Notes: generated from the sequence alone by a model not told the origin. Counted from the first letter of the stretch, positions 7,569 through 16,361 are shown. The stretch is DNA of 64,000 bases from Oscillospiraceae bacterium (GCA_017501695.1 JAFVWL010000005.1:1-64000); one strand, 5' to 3'. Made by a program: numbers and translations.

Positions 7569-9284
7569 TTGAAGAATCTGTTGAAATATATGAAAGGCTA
7601 TGGCAAGGAATGTATCCTGGGCCCCCTGTTCAAGCTGCTGGAGGCTACCTTTGAGCTGTTTATCCCCCTGGTGGTGGCGGCGATTGTGGACACCGGCATC
7701 GCCAATGGAGACCGGGGGTTCCTCGTCGGGATGTGTCTGGTCATGGTGGCTCTGGGCATCGTGGGTCTGGGCAGCGCGGTGACGGCCCAGTATTTTGCGG
7801 CTAAGGCCGCGGTGGGCTTTGCCGGAAGGCTCCGTCATGCCCTGATGGAGAAAATTCTGGGCATGAGCTATACCCAACTGGACCGGGTGGGGGGATCTAC
7901 CCTGGTGACCCGGATGACCTCCGACATTAACCAGGTCCAGAACGGTGTGAATCTGACCTTGCGGCTGCTGCTTCGGTCGCCCTTTGTGGTTTTCGGTGCT
8001 ATGATTATGGCCTTTACCATTGACTTTGAAGCGGCCCTGGTATTCGCTGGGGTGATCCCGGTGCTGTGCCTGGTGGTTTTCGGCATCATGCTCATTACTA
8101 TGCCTATGTACAAAGCGGTCCAGAACCGGCTGGACGCGGTGACTTCCTCTACCAGGCAGAACCTTACCGGAGTTCGGGTGCTGCGGGCATTTACCATGGA
8201 ACAGGCCCAGACCGAGGATTTTGACGAAAAGACCCAGCGCCTTACGGCGGCTCAGCTTACAGCCGGACGGATATCAGCCCTGCTGAATCCGCTGACCCTG
8301 GTCATCGTCAATGTGGCGGTGGTGATATTGATCCATGTGGGTGCCATTAAGGTGGAGCACGGAATTTTGACCCAGGGTTTGGTTATTGCTCTGTATAACT
8401 ATATGTCTCAGATCCTGGTGGAGCTGATCAAGATGGCAAATCTGATCATCACCATCACCAAGGCCGTGGCTTGCGGCGGCCGTATCCAGTCTGTGCTGGC
8501 CCTTGAGCCGGATCAGATGAACGGCAGCGCCGATGGAGCGATCCTGGGCGCTGTGGAATTCCGGGATGTGAGTGCCCGGTATGACGGCAGCGCCGCGCCT
8601 TCTCTGGAAAACATTCGCTTTATTGCCGAACCGGGTCAGACAATCGGCGTTATCGGCGGTACCGGTTCCGGCAAATCCACTCTGGTGAATCTGATCCCCA
8701 GATTTTATGAAGCCTCCGCGGGGGCCGTTCTCATCGACGGGAAGCCGGTACATTCCTATGATTTGGAATCTCTCCGGGAACAGATCGGTGTGGTGCCCCA
8801 AAAGCCCCAGCTCTTTAAGGGGACCATTCGGGAAAATCTGCTTTGGGGTAATGACAAGGCTACGGATGCCCAGCTTTGGGCTGCTTTGGAAACTGCACAG
8901 GCCAGAGAAGTAGTGAAGGACAAGGCGGGAGAACTGGACGCTCCTGTGGAACAGGGCGGCGCTAATTTCTCCGGCGGTCAGCGTCAGCGGCTGACCATTG
9001 CCCGGGCTTTGGTCCGCAAGCCCAGAATCCTGATTCTGGATGACAGTGCGTCGGCCTTGGATTATGCCACCGATGCCCGGCTTCGCATGGCGATCCGGGA
9101 TATGAAGGACCCGCCTACCACCTTTATCGTTTCTCAGCGGGCGGCTTCGGTGCGCTACGCAGACCGGATTTTGGTGCTGGATGACGGAGAGCTGGTTGGC
9201 CAGGGGACCCATGAGGAACTTCTGCGTGAGTGTGCCGTGTACCAGGAGATCTACTATTCTCAGTTTCCTAAGGAGGTGCGCTGA
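7569..9284 (+). CDS. ABC exporter half-transporter with degenerate catalytic site
   Basis: 571 residues: six-helix exporter domain (about 1-310) then an ATPase domain. Walker A GGTGSGKST is near residue 361 and the signature FSGGQRQR near 466. Walker B reads ILILDDSAS, so the catalytic Glu is replaced by Asp. The H-loop His is replaced by Gln (FIVSQRAAS instead of FIVAHRLS). This fits the non-catalytic subunit of heterodimeric exporters such as TM287/288, BmrCD or LmrCD, which export drugs or lipids. The start is TTG at 7569 with GGAG 8 bases upstream; the nearby ATG is in another frame. The stop lies one base before the partner's ATG, so translation is coupled. The substrate is unknown. Confidence 0.92.
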   Translation: MKNLLKYMKGYGKECILGPLFKLLEATFELFIPLVVAAIVDTGIANGDRGFLVGMCLVMVALGIVGLGSAVTAQYFAAKAAVGFAGRLRHALMEKILGMSYTQLDRVGGSTLVTRMTSDINQVQNGVNLTLRLLLRSPFVVFGAMIMAFTIDFEAALVFAGVIPVLCLVVFGIMLITMPMYKAVQNRLDAVTSSTRQNLTGVRVLRAFTMEQAQTEDFDEKTQRLTAAQLTAGRISALLNPLTLVIVNVAVVILIHVGAIKVEHGILTQGLVIALYNYMSQILVELIKMANLIITITKAVACGGRIQSVLALEPDQMNGSADGAILGAVEFRDVSARYDGSAAPSLENIRFIAEPGQTIGVIGGTGSGKSTLVNLIPRFYEASAGAVLIDGKPVHSYDLESLREQIGVVPQKPQLFKGTIRENLLWGNDKATDAQLWAALETAQAREVVKDKAGELDAPVEQGGANFSGGQRQRLTIARALVRKPRILILDDSASALDYATDARLRMAIRDMKDPPTTFIVSQRAASVRYADRILVLDDGELVGQGTHEELLRECAVYQEIYYSQFPKEVR

Positions 9285-9285
9285 T

Positions 9286-11031
9286 ATGAAAACACACAAT
9301 CAGGGCACCGTCCTGAAAAAGGTGCTGGTTCGGGTCCGGAAATACTGGCCGGTCCTGATTCTCTCCCTGATTCTGGCTACCGTAACAGTGGTTATGAATC
9401 TGTATGTGCCCATTCTGGTAGGCGATGCCATTGACAATATTCTGGAACCGGGAAATGTGGCCTTTGATAAGATCTTTGGGATTCTGGCGACGATCCTGGT
9501 TTGCACCGGCATTGGGGCTCTGTGTCAATGGGTTATGAATGAAATGAACAACCGGATCACCTACAATGTGACCCGGGATATCCGGCGGGAGGCTTTCCGG
9601 CATATCCAGGAGCTGCCTCTGTCTTATCTGGATCGGCATCCCCAGGGCGATCTGGTCAGCCGGGTGGTGTCCGATGTGGATGCCTTTGCCGACGGGCTGC
9701 TTATGGGCTTTACCCAGCTTTTCACCGGCGTGATGACTATTTTGGGAACCTTGCTGTTCATGGTTCGCATCAGCATCCCCATTGCTTTGGTGGTGGTTCT
9801 TGTGACTCCGGTTTCCCTGCTGGTGGCTGGCTTTATTGCCAAAAAGACCTATTCCATGTTCCAGCTCCAGACCAAGACCCGGGGAGAACAGACCGCCTTG
9901 ATCGACGAGACCATCGGCGGCATTAAAACTGTGAAGGCTTTTGGCCATGAGGACGAGACACTGGCACAGTTTGATGAGATCAACACCCGGCTGGAAAAGG
10001 CGTCTCTGCAGGCGATTTTCTTTTCCTCCCTGGTGAATCCCTCTACCCGGTTTGTCAACAGCCTGGTGTATGCGGGCGTAGGCTTGGTGGGTGCTTTGTC
10101 CGCCATTTCCGGCGGGATCACTGTGGGAAATCTGACCAGCTTCCTGAATTATGCCAATCAGTATACCAAACCCTTCAATGAAATTTCCGGCGTGGTGACG
10201 GAATTACAGAATGCGCTGGCCTGTGCCGGGCGGGTTTTCGAGCTCATTGAAACACCGGCCCGATCCCCGGAGCCGGAAAATCCCCAATGTCCGGACAAGA
10301 TAGCGGGAAATGTGGAGGTCCGGGATCTGAAATTCTCTTATTCCCCGGACCGGCCCCTGTTCAAGGATATTGACATCAGCGTGAAAGCTGGTCAGCGGGT
10401 GGCGATCGTGGGTCCCACAGGCTGCGGAAAGACCACCTTTATCAATTTGCTCATGCGGTTTTATGACCCCGAGGCGGGGCAGATCCTGCTGGATGGGGTG
10501 GATACCCGGAATATGGACCGCAGGACCCTGCGGCGCAGCGTGGGCATGGTGCTCCAGGATACCTGGCTCATGGCCGGGACTGTCCGGGATAATATCACCA
10601 TGGGAAAGCCCGATGCCACGGAGGAAGAGGTAATCCGGGCCGCGAAGCTTGCCAATGCCCATGGCTTCATCAAGCGGCTGCCCCAGGGCTATGATACGGT
10701 GATCGGAGAATCCGGCGGAAATCTTTCTCAGGGACAGAAGCAGCTCCTGTGCATTGCCCGGGTCATGCTGTGCCTGCCGCCCATGCTGTTCCTGGACGAG
10801 GCCACGTCCTCCATTGATACCCGTACTGAGGCCCGAATCCAGAAGGCCTTTAACACCATGATGGAGGGCCGCACCAGCTTTATCGTGGCCCATCGGCTGT
10901 CCACCATTCAGGAGGCGGATGTGATTCTGGTCATGCGGGACGGCAGGATCGTGGAGCGGGGCACCCACGCGGAGCTGCTGGAAAAAGGCGGCTTCTACGA
11001 ACAGCTCTATCAGAGCCAGTTTGCTCACTGA
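9286..11031 (+). CDS. ABC exporter half-transporter, catalytic subunit
   Basis: 581 residues, starting at the ATG at 9286 with AAGGAGG 9 bases upstream. Transmembrane domain about 1-320, Walker A GPTGCGKTT near 375, Walker B MLFLDEATSS near 499 with the catalytic Glu intact, and a normal H-loop (FIVAHRLST). Its signature motif is altered to LSQGQKQ. The degenerate Walker B and H-loop of the partner face this altered signature, so one nucleotide site would be inactive and the other active, as known for BmrCD/TM287-288-type heterodimers. Cytoplasmic membrane; the substrate cannot be predicted. It is followed by an inverted-repeat element whose far end carries the terminator. Confidence 0.93.
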   Translation: MKTHNQGTVLKKVLVRVRKYWPVLILSLILATVTVVMNLYVPILVGDAIDNILEPGNVAFDKIFGILATILVCTGIGALCQWVMNEMNNRITYNVTRDIRREAFRHIQELPLSYLDRHPQGDLVSRVVSDVDAFADGLLMGFTQLFTGVMTILGTLLFMVRISIPIALVVVLVTPVSLLVAGFIAKKTYSMFQLQTKTRGEQTALIDETIGGIKTVKAFGHEDETLAQFDEINTRLEKASLQAIFFSSLVNPSTRFVNSLVYAGVGLVGALSAISGGITVGNLTSFLNYANQYTKPFNEISGVVTELQNALACAGRVFELIETPARSPEPENPQCPDKIAGNVEVRDLKFSYSPDRPLFKDIDISVKAGQRVAIVGPTGCGKTTFINLLMRFYDPEAGQILLDGVDTRNMDRRTLRRSVGMVLQDTWLMAGTVRDNITMGKPDATEEEVIRAAKLANAHGFIKRLPQGYDTVIGESGGNLSQGQKQLLCIARVMLCLPPMLFLDEATSSIDTRTEARIQKAFNTMMEGRTSFIVAHRLSTIQEADVILVMRDGRIVERGTHAELLEKGGFYEQLYQSQFAH

Positions 11032-11032
11032 T

Positions 11033-11280
11033 AAAAAACCAGGCACAAATCGTGCCTGGTCAGACTGTCGAAAAACCTGTCATTGCGAACCAGTGCGCAC
11101 ACTGGTGTGGCAATCCGTTCTCCAAAACGTTTCATCTTTGCTGAAAGTGCGCCTAAAACCGCAGGTTTTAGGGGATGCGGATTGCCACGTCGCCGCCTTT
11201 TGGGCGGCTCCTCGCAATGACATTCTTGTTTCGATACTTTTTTGACACGCTGACCAGGCACAAATTGTGCCTGGTTTTTT
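11033..11280 (+). repeat. Composite inverted-repeat (REP/MITE-like) element
   Basis: Fills most of the 328-base gap between the ABC exporter and the sigma factor gene. Outer arms 11033-11075 and 11238-11280 are near-perfect inverted copies of about 43 bases, each containing a small CCAGGCAC/GTGCCTGG hairpin (11039-11059 and 11254-11274). Inside is a 143-base core (11079-11221). It begins GTCATTGCGA and ends TCGCAATGAC, with inner GGCAATCC/GGATTGCC repeats (11109-11116, 11179-11187). The same core ends occur at 51021-51115. No coding potential is seen. The right hairpin plus TTTTTT probably ends the ABC transcript. Confidence 0.8.
11254..11280 (+). terminator. Terminator hairpin at right end of repeat element
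   Basis: Stem CCAGGCAC/GTGCCTGG with a short loop, followed by TTTTTT. The left twin at 11039-11059 lacks the T tract. Confidence 0.6.
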
Positions 11281-11359
11281 CGGAAACAATGAACCTTTTG
11301 ACCATGAAAATCATCTATAATTATGAAACCGGTTTCAAATACATGGAAGGGGGGAGGAT

Positions 11360-12631
11360 ATGGATCTGTTTGAAGCACTGCTGCTGCGGCATGGCCCGGC
11401 GGCACAGCGTTATGTCCGTTACCGTCTGCGGGACAGTGGAGACTGGGAGGATGTATTCCAGGAGGTGTGCGCGCAGGCCTTTGTGCGTTTTTCCCAGCTT
11501 CGGGACCCGGAAGCTTTCCGGCCCTGGCTGCTGGCGATTGCCAGGAATTGCTGCGCGGCCTATTACCGGACCAGGCAGAATAAACGGGAGATCCCGCTGG
11601 ATGACGTGACGCAGGGGGAACTCTGCCTGGGAAGGCAGGGGATGGAGGAACCCTCGCCGGTTCTTGAGACGCTGGAACGTTTGGAGCCCAGGGACCGGCA
11701 GGTGCTGGAGCTGTATTACTGGCAGAAAATGAGTCAAACGGATATGGCGGCAAAGCTGGGGATTCCGGTTGGGACCGTCAAAAGCCGGCTCCATGCGGCA
11801 AAGTCCCGATTCCGGTCCCAGTATCCGCTGGCTCCCCGAAAAGGAAAAGGAGAATTGATTATGAAGCGTTTGCCGAAAATTTTACCGGAATATACGATCC
11901 GGCCCAGAAGCGAAGCGCCGTTCCCGGTGAAATGGGAAGAGCTTATGGGCTATTTTCTGATCCCCAGAGTGGGTGAGAAGCTGTGCTGGGGTATGTATGA
12001 TCTGCCCAACCGGAAAAGGACCGATCATTACGAGATGAAAGTTCTCGGAAAAGCCAGGGTCCATGGGGTGGAGGGCGTGGAGATCACAGCCCGGGAAACG
12101 GATCACTCCCGAGACAAGGACCTGCGCCGGGTCTTCGTAGCACAGCTTACCCATTCCCATTGCCGATACCTGGCTTCCCTGCGGACGGAGGGGGAGGCGC
12201 GCAATTATATTACATTCCTGGATGAGGATGTGTTTATGCCCACCTGGGGCTTTGGCGATAATAATTGCGGCCATGAGACGGATTTGGTTCCCAAGGGCGA
12301 TATCTTTATGACTCCGGAGGGACTGGTCAGCAAGGACAAAAACTGGCTGCTGGATATTGTGGGACGGTTTGATGTGACCATCAATGGAAAAAACTATGAT
12401 ACAGTCTGCCTGGTGGATCTGGAGACCAGCGACTGCAAGGTTTGCTCGGTCCAATACATCGACCAAAAGGGACGGACAGTGCTATGGCGCAGATTCAACC
12501 GGGATGACTGGGCGCTGGACCGCTATGAAGGTCAAAGCTGGTCCCAGCGGCTGCCGGACAATGACCGTATCATAATCAACGGACACACCTTTGTGCACTG
12601 GTACGACTGTATCACGGACTATATTCTGTAG
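11360..12631 (+). CDS. ECF-type sigma factor fused to a C-terminal domain of unknown function
   Basis: 423 residues, more than twice the length of a plain ECF sigma factor. Residues 1-75 match sigma region 2 (DWEDVFQEVCAQAF is the characteristic helix). About 105-155 match region 4 (LEPRDRQVLELYY, then the helix-turn-helix GTVKSRLHAAKSRFR). After a basic linker, residues 168-423 form an unrecognised domain with several Trp and Cys residues (GFGDNNCGHETDLVPKGD, VTINGKNYDTVCLVDLET). It has no membrane segment. The start ATG has GGGGGGAGG upstream. Inside the gene, Met168 (11861) is preceded at 8 bases by AAAAGGAG, so the C-terminal part may also be made alone. It could act as a built-in regulator or ligand sensor of the sigma factor; this is inference. 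Confidence 0.8.
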   Translation: MDLFEALLLRHGPAAQRYVRYRLRDSGDWEDVFQEVCAQAFVRFSQLRDPEAFRPWLLAIARNCCAAYYRTRQNKREIPLDDVTQGELCLGRQGMEEPSPVLETLERLEPRDRQVLELYYWQKMSQTDMAAKLGIPVGTVKSRLHAAKSRFRSQYPLAPRKGKGELIMKRLPKILPEYTIRPRSEAPFPVKWEELMGYFLIPRVGEKLCWGMYDLPNRKRTDHYEMKVLGKARVHGVEGVEITARETDHSRDKDLRRVFVAQLTHSHCRYLASLRTEGEARNYITFLDEDVFMPTWGFGDNNCGHETDLVPKGDIFMTPEGLVSKDKNWLLDIVGRFDVTINGKNYDTVCLVDLETSDCKVCSVQYIDQKGRTVLWRRFNRDDWALDRYEGQSWSQRLPDNDRIIINGHTFVHWYDCITDYIL

Positions 12632-12675
12632 GCTTGGGAAACGGAATAATTCCCTGAAAAATGTAAAATTAATGC

Positions 12676-12704
12676 TTGACAAATCCGGCTCTATGGTGTA
12701 TTAT
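12676..12704 (+). promoter_or_regulatory. Promoter of tRNA-Ser
   Basis: Perfect TTGACA (12676-12681), 17 bases, TATTAT (12699-12704), 28 bases before the tRNA. Confidence 0.85.
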
Positions 12705-12732
12705 ATGCAAGTCGGCAAGAGCTGACCGCCAT

Positions 12733-12824
12733 GGAGCAGTATCGAAGTGGTCATAACGGGCACGACTGGAAATCGTGTGTACCCCAAAAGGGTACCGAGG
12801 GTTCAAATCCCTCCTGCTCCGCCA
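12733..12824 (+). tRNA. tRNA-Ser (anticodon GGA)
   Basis: 92-nt class II tRNA with acceptor GGAGCAG/CTGCTCC, encoded CCA, a long variable arm (TACCCCAAAAGGGTA) and anticodon stem CACGA/TCGTG with loop CTGGAAA, giving anticodon GGA. Own promoter and terminator. Confidence 0.95.
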
Positions 12825-12831
12825 GAATAAG

Positions 12832-12861
12832 AAAGCACATCCGAAAGGATGTGCTTTTTTT
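12832..12861 (+). terminator. Terminator of tRNA-Ser
   Basis: 11-bp stem AAAGCACATCC/GGATGTGCTTT with GAAA loop, running into a T tract. Confidence 0.9.
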
Positions 12862-12864
12862 GCA

Positions 12865-12906
12865 CAATAAAACACGGGTCTCCGGCGAATTGCCGGGGAC
12901 CCGTGT
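12865..12906 (-). terminator. Terminator of the TraG/VirD4-like gene
   Basis: 15-bp stem (12872-12886 with 12892-12906, one mismatch), followed on the minus strand by TTTTATTG; 14 bases past the stop of the minus-strand gene. Confidence 0.8.
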
Positions 12907-12920
12907 TGTCTGTCAGGGTG

Positions 12921-15371
12921 TTATTCTGTGTCAGTGGAACTGTTCAATTCGTCCCGAAGCTGTTTCAGCCATTTCACATTGTGGGACAGCAGATCGCTTC
13001 CAACATCGCGGTAGCAATTGCGGACAATTTCCGGCAGGAAGGTCAGGCCGTATCCGATGGCAAACTCCTCCTTGATGGCCCGGTGCCATGCCGCGGTATC
13101 CTCATAATCATGGGCGTTCAGGAACATCCGCTTGATTTCTTCCCTGAACTTGGGAACACCCGGGAAGGGATGCTCTGTTTCGTAGGCCTCCATGGCGGTG
13201 AAATGCTGCACATAATTATGGATGCAGCGGGGGACGCAGGTGATCTTTTTTAGGACGGAAAGATCGATGTTCGGATAATCGGGATGGGATTTGATGCAGT
13301 CCCGGAAGACGCTGTAATAGCGGTCTATAAGCTGGAAATCAGCGAGTTTGCCGCACCGCTGAAGCAGCTTCTGGTAAAGACCGTTGTTTACGGTGACTTT
13401 TATGGCTCCGCTCGGTGCCAGAAACACCAGATTTTTGGCAAGAAGCTGCTTGATCACTGCTTCGTGGTCCATGTCCTTAAAGTTCTTTTGAATGACTCGG
13501 AGGAAAGTGACGGTTCTGCCGCGAATGAAGCTCAGTAATTCATATTCGTCCTCCGTCAGGGCCGTGATCACAGGCTGTCGGGGTACGTCCTTGTATTTTG
13601 CAAGCAGGAATTGGTAAGCACTGTCGGAAACGGTGGATGTTACCTGCTTCTCCCTGTGGAGAACGGAAACAAACCGCTTTTTCTCCAGATCCTGGAGGAC
13701 CGACAGCGTGTTCGCCGCATCCTCGGGCAGGGCATCGGGGAGGGATTCCAGAGAAACGGTACCGCTGTCATGGATATACCGCAGAAGGATGAACTCGTTC
13801 CGGTTGATTTCCGGGGTGATGTCATCGGGGGTGAAATAGGTGCAGGTATAGTCAAAACGGTTGACGGGATACACGGAAAGAATGTCGGCATTGGGTTTGA
13901 ATTCCGGGCATTTGTAGAAGGCTTCGATGTAGGACAGGAGCAGGGGATTGCGGTTGCTTTTGACATAGATATAACCTTCTTCGGTCAGGCTCAGCTTGTC
14001 CGGGGTGATCAGGTCCACGGTGGTCAGCACAGGGCCCTGCTGGGAAATCTGGCTGCTCAGGGCTTCCACGGTCTTTTCTCCGCAGGAGCGGGAGAAGCGG
14101 ACCAGGGTGTCGTGATCCTGGGAGCCCATGAAGATCTCCGTGCAGTTGGCACGGATGATCCGTGCCATATCCGGATCGAATTTCCGGTCCAACTGGGCGT
14201 CACACTGCAGCAGCATATGCCAGTACATTCCGAATTTCCGGGAGGTGGTCAGCATCCGGATGAATTCCGGACCGTCGGCGATGTTGCAGTTGGCGAATTC
14301 GTCCAGGAAGCAGTGGATCTTTCTGGGCAGGAGCTTAGTGGCACTTTCCCGCCCCTTGCGGACCACGGTGTTGTAGATCTCGTTGGTCATCAGCGACAGC
14401 AGGTCATCGGCGATCCGGGTGCTGCCGGACTGGATGAAAATGGCTGTGGGCTCCTCGATGAAGCTGTCGATCCGAATGGTGCTGCTGGAGGAAAGCTGGT
14501 ACAGAGTGGGCTGGCCGAAGGAATCGTAGTGGTTTTCGATAACGCCGAAATAGCTCATGCGGGTCCGCTCTGCATTGTTGGTCACCGCCATCATTTTCTG
14601 GACGGACAGTGCCTTTGCGCCCTTCTTCATGAAGTGGGGGATCTTCAACAGGTCCGCTATACCGGTCCGGGAGTCGCTGACTTCAATCAGCTTCTGACGG
14701 AGCCAGTAGTGGTTCTCGATGATGTTGTAAATGGTGATCTGTTCCGGTTGGATTTCTCCGTTGATCAGGTCTTCCAGCTTATCCAGGATCCAGCCGTTGG
14801 TGTAGGCCTGGGCACCCTGGTCCCAGATGGGGTCCTTCAGGGTTTCCAGGGGCTGGATGATCTCAGCGATCCGGCGCACTTCGTTGATGGTCTGATTATC
14901 CAGAACTCCGGAGGCGGCGCAGCGGTTGGCAATGGTCAAAAAAGGATTGTAGGTATCGGACCGGCTGGGATCGTCGCAGTTCAGGATCCGGATGTTATAG
15001 CCGTTTTCCTTCAGATGGTCATATAGATTTTCCACCAGCTCGCCGTGGATGTCCATCACCAGGAAGCTGGGCTTTCCCTTGGTGCAGGAAAGGGCACGGA
15101 TGGACTGCATGGCGAACCGGGTGGTTTTGCCGGCACCGGTTTCGCCTTCCGTGTATGTATGCAGGACCTTGTCCCGGCCGCCGTAGATCACGGTGCCCGT
15201 AGTTTCGTCCAGTCTGGCGCACAGAGGGAACCAGCCGTCATCGGCATTTTTCAGGTCTTTGGCGGAGTAAAATTTCAGATTGCTGTCCGCGTCATCCCAT
15301 TCCACGATCCGGGCGTTGGGATAATTGGCGGCAATATGGGCACTTACGATCTTATCCTTCAAGCTGTCCAT
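12921..15371 (-). CDS. Orphan TraG/VirD4-like coupling-protein ATPase
   Basis: 816 residues. Walker A GETGAGKTT lies near residue 78, a Walker B-like FLVMDIHGELV near 105, and IHCFLDEFAN, typical of TraG/VirD4/TrwB coupling proteins, near 353. No N-terminal membrane helices are present, unlike classical VirD4. After about residue 500 the protein looks like repeated winged-helix segments (NEFILLRYIHDSGTVSLESL, EYELLSFIRGRTVTFLRV). There is no relaxase, VirB4 or other conjugation gene nearby. The start is the ATG at 15371, because a perfect promoter lies where a longer frame would begin. Family members pump DNA or protein substrates to secretion systems; here it could be a remnant of an integrative element or a domesticated DNA-handling ATPase. 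Confidence 0.85.
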   Translation of the reverse strand: MDSLKDKIVSAHIAANYPNARIVEWDDADSNLKFYSAKDLKNADDGWFPLCARLDETTGTVIYGGRDKVLHTYTEGETGAGKTTRFAMQSIRALSCTKGKPSFLVMDIHGELVENLYDHLKENGYNIRILNCDDPSRSDTYNPFLTIANRCAASGVLDNQTINEVRRIAEIIQPLETLKDPIWDQGAQAYTNGWILDKLEDLINGEIQPEQITIYNIIENHYWLRQKLIEVSDSRTGIADLLKIPHFMKKGAKALSVQKMMAVTNNAERTRMSYFGVIENHYDSFGQPTLYQLSSSSTIRIDSFIEEPTAIFIQSGSTRIADDLLSLMTNEIYNTVVRKGRESATKLLPRKIHCFLDEFANCNIADGPEFIRMLTTSRKFGMYWHMLLQCDAQLDRKFDPDMARIIRANCTEIFMGSQDHDTLVRFSRSCGEKTVEALSSQISQQGPVLTTVDLITPDKLSLTEEGYIYVKSNRNPLLLSYIEAFYKCPEFKPNADILSVYPVNRFDYTCTYFTPDDITPEINRNEFILLRYIHDSGTVSLESLPDALPEDAANTLSVLQDLEKKRFVSVLHREKQVTSTVSDSAYQFLLAKYKDVPRQPVITALTEDEYELLSFIRGRTVTFLRVIQKNFKDMDHEAVIKQLLAKNLVFLAPSGAIKVTVNNGLYQKLLQRCGKLADFQLIDRYYSVFRDCIKSHPDYPNIDLSVLKKITCVPRCIHNYVQHFTAMEAYETEHPFPGVPKFREEIKRMFLNAHDYEDTAAWHRAIKEEFAIGYGLTFLPEIVRNCYRDVGSDLLSHNVKWLKQLRDELNSSTDTE

Positions 15372-15398
15372 AACACACCTGCTTCCGATTTTTTTGTT

Positions 15399-15428
15399 AT
15401 TATACTGTTTATGGACTGGGCTTGTCAA
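15399..15428 (-). promoter_or_regulatory. Promoter of the TraG/VirD4-like gene
   Basis: Perfect TTGACA (15428-15423) and perfect TATAAT (15404-15399), 18-base spacer, on the minus strand. It fixes the start of the coding region at 15371. Confidence 0.85.
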
Positions 15429-15459
15429 CTGCTCCGGTTATTTTATGAAAATGGGGTGA

Positions 15460-15488
15460 TTGACGGAAAAACAGGTCCATGATATAGT
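15460..15488 (+). promoter_or_regulatory. Promoter of the 15516-18574 operon
   Basis: TTGACG (15460-15465), 17 bases, TATAGT (15483-15488), 27 bases before the ATG at 15516. Divergent from the minus-strand promoter at 15399-15428. Confidence 0.75.
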
Positions 15489-15515
15489 ATCTATATAAGA
15501 AAAGAGGGATGCGCT

Positions 15516-16361
15516 ATGGAAAAAGCAATTTTGAAGAAAATCATGCGGCGTTACTTCATTACCACAGGCCGGCTCCTGTTCTGGGGTAGACGGCCGGAAA
15601 AGGATCAGTTGGAAAGCCGGATTCTGGATCTGATGCTGGCGGTCCAGGGGGCGCAGGATTACAAAAGCGCTTGCCATGAGGTGCTGACCGAGACCCGGAG
15701 CCTCCAGACACTGGAGGACTGCAACGTGCTGAAGCTCAGCATGGATACCATGTCCGTGGACCAGTCCAGCTATTACGACATGAAAGCAGACAATCTGAAA
15801 TATTATGAAGTCCGGGAAACCCAGGTTTTTGATATGGACATTCTTCTGATGGATAACCGCCAGGCAGTGATCGACGGAGATCCCGGAGGCATCCGGCTGG
15901 CGGCCTGCCTGAGCTGGCTGAACCTGGACCCGGAATCCAGTCCGGAAACCGCCCTGCGCTACTGGCAGGTTTTGGCTTATACCGGGGATTATTTCGCTAT
16001 GGAGGCTCTGGAATATGCCTACGCCCAGCGGGGCGATGAGGCGAAAAGCAGTCTGTGGCGGACAATCCGGGAGATCTTCGCGGAAGCGGACCGGAATTTT
16101 ACAATTACGGTGCCGGAGCATTATTTGAAGGATGCGGATTCGGAGGCTGTGAATACGGCCCAGGTCATTCTGGCGGTTCGCCGCCGCTGCGCCGACGATG
16201 GGCAGGAAAAGCTGCCGGTGCTTCTGCTGCAGTATGCCATTGACAGCGCGGAGGATGTGACGGTGAAGCTTCAGAATCTTTATGCCCCGCCGGAGGCCTT
16301 CCAGGCCATGCTGACCCGCCAGAACCGCCGGACAACCCGGCCGCTTGGGTTCGCGATTTGA
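15516..16361 (+). CDS. Hypothetical cytoplasmic protein, first gene of operon
   Basis: 281 residues; I do not recognise a family. It is mostly helical and acidic, with no signal peptide or membrane segment. The middle (about 125-190) has paired helices rich in Ala, Leu and Tyr (GIRLAACLSWLNLDPESSPETALRYW, split here as LSWLNLDPESSP and ALRYWQVLAYTGDYFAMEAL), which could be a small TPR/Sel1-like solenoid; this is only an impression. The start ATG has AGAGGG 7 bases upstream. It is 11 bases from the next gene's ATG and likely co-transcribed with the EEP-family hydrolase and the CLC transporter. Confidence 0.65.
   Translation: MEKAILKKIMRRYFITTGRLLFWGRRPEKDQLESRILDLMLAVQGAQDYKSACHEVLTETRSLQTLEDCNVLKLSMDTMSVDQSSYYDMKADNLKYYEVRETQVFDMDILLMDNRQAVIDGDPGGIRLAACLSWLNLDPESSPETALRYWQVLAYTGDYFAMEALEYAYAQRGDEAKSSLWRTIREIFAEADRNFTITVPEHYLKDADSEAVNTAQVILAVRRRCADDGQEKLPVLLLQYAIDSAEDVTVKLQNLYAPPEAFQAMLTRQNRRTTRPLGFAI

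Noticed and set aside
12733..15371. Integrative element inserted at tRNA-Ser
   Set aside because: No integrase, relaxase or repeated tRNA 3' end is found in the window; only the coupling-protein-like gene suggests it, so it is kept as a finding, not annotated as a mobile element.
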